From: Luteimonas sp. YGD11-2
Lineage (GTDB): Bacteria; Pseudomonadota; Gammaproteobacteria; Xanthomonadales; Xanthomonadaceae
Assembly: GCF_004118975.1 (NCBI RefSeq)
Contig: NZ_CP035376.1
Location: 2,604,001 to 2,668,000 of the forward strand
Length of the DNA: 64,000 nt
Direction of reading: 5' to 3'
Shown here: piece by piece, positions 61,249 to 64,000 of the stretch
How the letters are laid out: each line of letters starts with the position of its first letter
How positions within the stretch are numbered: the first letter of the stretch is position 1
Program-made: the position numbers and the translations under genes
The notes under the pieces: model-generated
Told to the model about the DNA's origin: nothing
Seen by the model: only the letters and a program-made list of their open reading frames with translations
Database searches by the model: none

Positions 61249-61923
61249 CTACTCATGCCCCCACGGGGTTGGCGGCAGCTCGACCGGGCGGGTCAGGTCG
61301 AACTCCACCTGGAACATGCGGCCGCCCGGACGCGAGAGCTCGTAGAGGAAACGCTGGTCGGGCTCGATCTCCATCGCCCAGGTATTGGTCACCGACGCCG
61401 ACAGCCCCTCGCGTTCGAAGGTCGCGATCGACTCCGCATCGACCGGGAACTCCTGCCGCTGCGCGGTGCCGGCAGCTGCGGTGTCGCCACCGTACATCGT
61501 GACCGCGTCCTCGCTGCCGTCCTCGTGGCGATGGTCGTGCTTGAGGCGCATGCCGTCGTCGGTGCGGGTGAGCACCCAGGTGCGCGAATGGTCGTCGCCG
61601 ACATGGAACGGCACCTTGAGTTCGCGGGTCGGGTCGTCGCAGCCGCGCACATGCATCACCAGCCGCTGGCCCTCGAAGGCATCCGGCGTGGTGGGGGCGG
61701 GTTCGTTGGTGACGATGCGGCCCTCGAAGGCCTGCCCGCAATGATGGGCGATCGCGGCCATGAACTCGTCGGCGGGCGCGTTGGCCACGTCGATGCCGTC
61801 GGCCGGCGCGGTGTCGATCGCGGATGCCGCGGGCGCATCGGTGGACGCGGTATCGGTTGAGGGGGAGCACGCGGCAAGTGCCAGTGCGAGGGCGATCGAG
61901 GCGGAAAGTTTGAATGTGTTCAT
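61249..61923 (-). CDS. Lipoprotein of unknown function
   Basis: 224 residues with a lipobox LAAC (Cys near position 19). An Ala/Asp/Thr-rich linker leads to a domain with HHCGQAFEGRIVTNEP, VMHVRGCD, and WVLTRTDDGMRLKHDHRHEDG. Two cysteines might form a disulfide. I do not recognise a family. It stands alone between the SIMPL and ABC-F genes. Confidence 0.75.
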   Translation of the reverse strand: MNTFKLSASIALALALAACSPSTDTASTDAPAASAIDTAPADGIDVANAPADEFMAAIAHHCGQAFEGRIVTNEPAPTTPDAFEGQRLVMHVRGCDDPTRELKVPFHVGDDHSRTWVLTRTDDGMRLKHDHRHEDGSEDAVTMYGGDTAAAGTAQRQEFPVDAESIATFEREGLSASVTNTWAMEIEPDQRFLYELSRPGGRMFQVEFDLTRPVELPPTPWGHE

Positions 61924-61980
61924 CCCTGCACCCTACCCGCCGCCGGCGCGACCCCGCAAGCAAGCCCCTCCGGTCACCCC

Positions 61981-63843
61981 TCAGGCATTGCCATACATGG
62001 CCAGGCAGCGCTCCTCCGCTTCGGCGAGTCGCTCCGCCACCTGCGCACGCTCGCGACCGAGCGCGACCAGCCGCGTGGCATCGGCCTGCACCGACGGATC
62101 GGCCAGCGCCGCATCGATGCGCGCCAGCTCGGCTTCAGCCGCTTCCAGCATGCGTTCGGCATCGGCCAGCTTGTGCGGATTGACCTTCGCCGCGGCAGGC
62201 TTCGGCACCACCGCCGGCGCGGGGGGCGCTGCAACCGCCGGCGCTTTCAGCTCACCGGCATTGCCGCGCGCACGCAGCCAGGCGGCGTACTCGTCGAGGT
62301 CACCATCGAAGGGCTTGACCACGCCGTCGGCAACCCGCCAGAACGTGTCGCTGACCAGGCCGATCAGGTGGCGGTCGTGCGAGACCAGCACGATCGCGCC
62401 GGCGAAGTCGGACAGCGCCTCCGCCAGCGCCTCGCGCATCTCGAGGTCGAGGTGGTTGGTCGGTTCGTCGAGCAGCAGCACGTTGGGCTGCAGCCAGGCC
62501 AGCAGCGCCAGCGCCAGCCGCGCGCGCTCGCCGCCGGAGAAGCCGTCGATCGATTCGAACGCACGGTCGCCGGGAAAGCTCCACTTGCCGAGGAAATCGC
62601 GGAACGCCTGGGTGGAGACGTTCGGCGACAGCTCGCGCAGGTGGTCGATCGGCGAGGTGCCGGCGACCAGCGATTCCACCGTGTGCTGGGCGAAGTAGCC
62701 GATGCGCAGGTCCGGATGCGCGTAGCGCTCGCCGGCCAGCAGCGGCAGCTCGCCGACCAGCGTTTTCACCAGCGTCGACTTGCCGGCGCCGTTGGGGCCC
62801 AGCAGGCCGATGCGGTCGCCGGCCTCGAGGCCGAAGCCGACGTTGTCGAGGATGACCGCCTCGCCCGAAGCGGTGGCATAGCCGCAGCGGCCCTCATTGA
62901 TGCGCAGCAGCGCATGCGGAAGTTTCACCGGCGCCGGAAAGTCGATCCGCACCTCGCGCTCGGCGCGCACGGCTTCGGTGTCGGCCATCTTGGCCAGGCG
63001 CTTGACCCGCGACTGCGCCTGCTTGGCCTTGGCCGCGCTGGCCTTGAAGCGGTCGATGAATTTCTGCAGGTGCGCGCGCTCGGCCTGGGTCTTCTCGTGG
63101 GTGATCTGCTGCAGGCGCAGCTGCTCGGAACGCTGCCGCTCGAACGAGGTGTAGTCGCCGGTATAGAGCTTCGCCTTGCCGCCGTGCAGGTGCAGGGTGT
63201 GGGTGCAGACGTTGTCGAGGAACTCGCGGTCATGCGAGATCAGCAGCAGCGTGCCCGGGTACTTCAGCAGCCACTGCTCCAGCCACAGCACCGCGTCGAG
63301 ATCGAGATGGTTGGTGGGCTCGTCGAGCAGCAGCAGGTCGCTGGGGGTCATCAGCGCACGCGCCAGGTTCAGCCGCACGCGCCAGCCGCCGGAGAACGTC
63401 GCCACCGCGCGCTGGTGGGTCTCGGCCGGAAAGCCCAGCCCATGCAGCAGTTTGCCGGCACGCGCGCCGGCGTCGTAGGCGCCGACCTCGGCCATGCGCA
63501 GGTGCACGTTGGCCACCGCTTCCCAGTCCTCGGCGGCAAGCGCATCGGCCTCGGCCTTGAGCACGGCCGCCACCGCGGCGTCACCACCGAGCACGAAGTC
63601 GATGGCGGGGTCCGGCAGCGAAGGCAGTTCCTGGGCGATGCTGGCCACCCTCACACGATTCGGCAGGTCGAGGTCGCCACGGTCGGCCTCGACCTCGCCA
63701 CGCACCGCGGCGAACAGCGAGGATTTGCCGGTGCCATTGCGGCCGACCACGCCCACCCGCCAGCCGGCGTGCAGGGAAAGATCGACTTCGGACAGCAGCA
63801 GGCGTTCGCCCCGCCTGAGGGCGAAATTGCGGAAAGAGATCAT
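61981..63843 (-). CDS. ABC-F family ATPase (YheS-like)
   Basis: A 620-residue protein with two ABC cassettes and no membrane domain. First: GRNGTGKSSLFAAV, then TFSGGWRVRLNLARALM and DEPTNHLD. Linker with charged helices (QRSEQLRLQQITHEKTQAER). Second: GPNGAGKSTLVKTLVG, GFSGGERARLALALLAW and DEPTNHLD. The C-terminal coiled coil matches YheS more than Uup or EttA. These proteins act on stalled ribosomes at the E site. Complete. Confidence 0.92.
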   Translation of the reverse strand: MISFRNFALRRGERLLLSEVDLSLHAGWRVGVVGRNGTGKSSLFAAVRGEVEADRGDLDLPNRVRVASIAQELPSLPDPAIDFVLGGDAAVAAVLKAEADALAAEDWEAVANVHLRMAEVGAYDAGARAGKLLHGLGFPAETHQRAVATFSGGWRVRLNLARALMTPSDLLLLDEPTNHLDLDAVLWLEQWLLKYPGTLLLISHDREFLDNVCTHTLHLHGGKAKLYTGDYTSFERQRSEQLRLQQITHEKTQAERAHLQKFIDRFKASAAKAKQAQSRVKRLAKMADTEAVRAEREVRIDFPAPVKLPHALLRINEGRCGYATASGEAVILDNVGFGLEAGDRIGLLGPNGAGKSTLVKTLVGELPLLAGERYAHPDLRIGYFAQHTVESLVAGTSPIDHLRELSPNVSTQAFRDFLGKWSFPGDRAFESIDGFSGGERARLALALLAWLQPNVLLLDEPTNHLDLEMREALAEALSDFAGAIVLVSHDRHLIGLVSDTFWRVADGVVKPFDGDLDEYAAWLRARGNAGELKAPAVAAPPAPAVVPKPAAAKVNPHKLADAERMLEAAEAELARIDAALADPSVQADATRLVALGRERAQVAERLAEAEERCLAMYGNA

Positions 63844-64000
63844 CCGCGCATTCTACCGGTGCCGCCGCGGCCGCCAGCCGCCGGGTGATCGTTCGCCTCC
63901 CTCGCCGCGCAGGCCGCATTCAGGGCGAAGCCTCTCCCGGACACGGTTTCCGCTGAAACATTTGCGCACTGCAACAGGCGGTGCTACAGGCGATGGAGGC
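63844..64000. other. Right edge, no gene; possible promoter
   Basis: No coding frame is supported. TTGCGC (63962-63967), a 17-base spacer and TACAGG could be a sigma70 promoter pointing right, perhaps for a gene outside the window. Weak. Confidence 0.25.

Overview
This 64 kb window is chromosomal DNA of a very GC-rich gammaproteobacterium. The gene content and order (ruvCA-kup-ruvB, ybgC-tolQRAB-pal-cpoB-queE-queC, an Fnr/denitrification cluster, HrpA beside Dps) and the protein sequences point to the Xanthomonadaceae/Lysobacteraceae (Lysobacter/Luteimonas-like). The genus is inferred from general resemblance, not from a search. Almost everything is coding. Long open frames opposite real genes are common because of the base composition and are not annotated.

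Layout. 1-14.6 kb: relA (3' end outside the window), a small secreted protein, the helicase hrpA, dps, recQ and a full-length lhr helicase. 15.0-21.5 kb: a defence block on the minus strand. It consists of a RHH/PIN toxin-antitoxin pair, a type III modification gene and a type III restriction gene, all joined by overlapping start/stop codons, followed by a HEPN-type Abi gene. A tRNA-Lys(UUU) gene borders the block, with the 3' end of the tRNA facing it. 21.7-30.8 kb: a complete cbb3 oxidase locus, ccoNOQP, a small membrane protein, ccoGHIS and a SafE-like gene, almost all with 4-11 bp overlaps. 31.7-42.7 kb: a microaerobic/denitrification region with azurin, truncated haemoglobin, hemN, fnr, nnrS, a PLP enzyme, a His-rich periplasmic protein, a DUF2249 protein, a TonB copper receptor, a DUF2946 protein and a three-domain copper nitrite reductase. 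43.3-57.9 kb: queC, queE, the Tol-Pal operon, ybgC, ruvB (in frame with a DUF418 membrane protein), kup, ruvA, ruvC, yebC, a hydrolase and a GNAT enzyme. 58-64 kb: aspS, an FmdB-type zinc ribbon protein, a SIMPL protein, a lipoprotein and an ABC-F ATPase.

Regulation. Seven promoters (ccoN, azurin, hemN, nnrS, DUF2249, DUF2946, nirK) carry an Fnr/Dnr-type palindrome (TTGAY-N4-RTCAA-like) exactly 32 bp, centre to centre, from a -10-like hexamer. This is class II activator geometry. At hemN, nnrS and DUF2946 the predicted transcript begins at, or one base before, the start codon, which suggests leaderless mRNAs. The Fnr protein encoded here has the cysteines for an oxygen-sensing 4Fe-4S cluster and is the obvious candidate regulator.

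Repeats. Four of the large non-coding gaps are filled by a composite repeat. It has two related ~105-110 bp palindromes, called T1 and T2 here, each able to fold as a Y-shaped three-way junction, separated by a conserved spacer. Arm sequences differ between T1 and T2 but remain complementary. I see no transposase in the window that could explain them.
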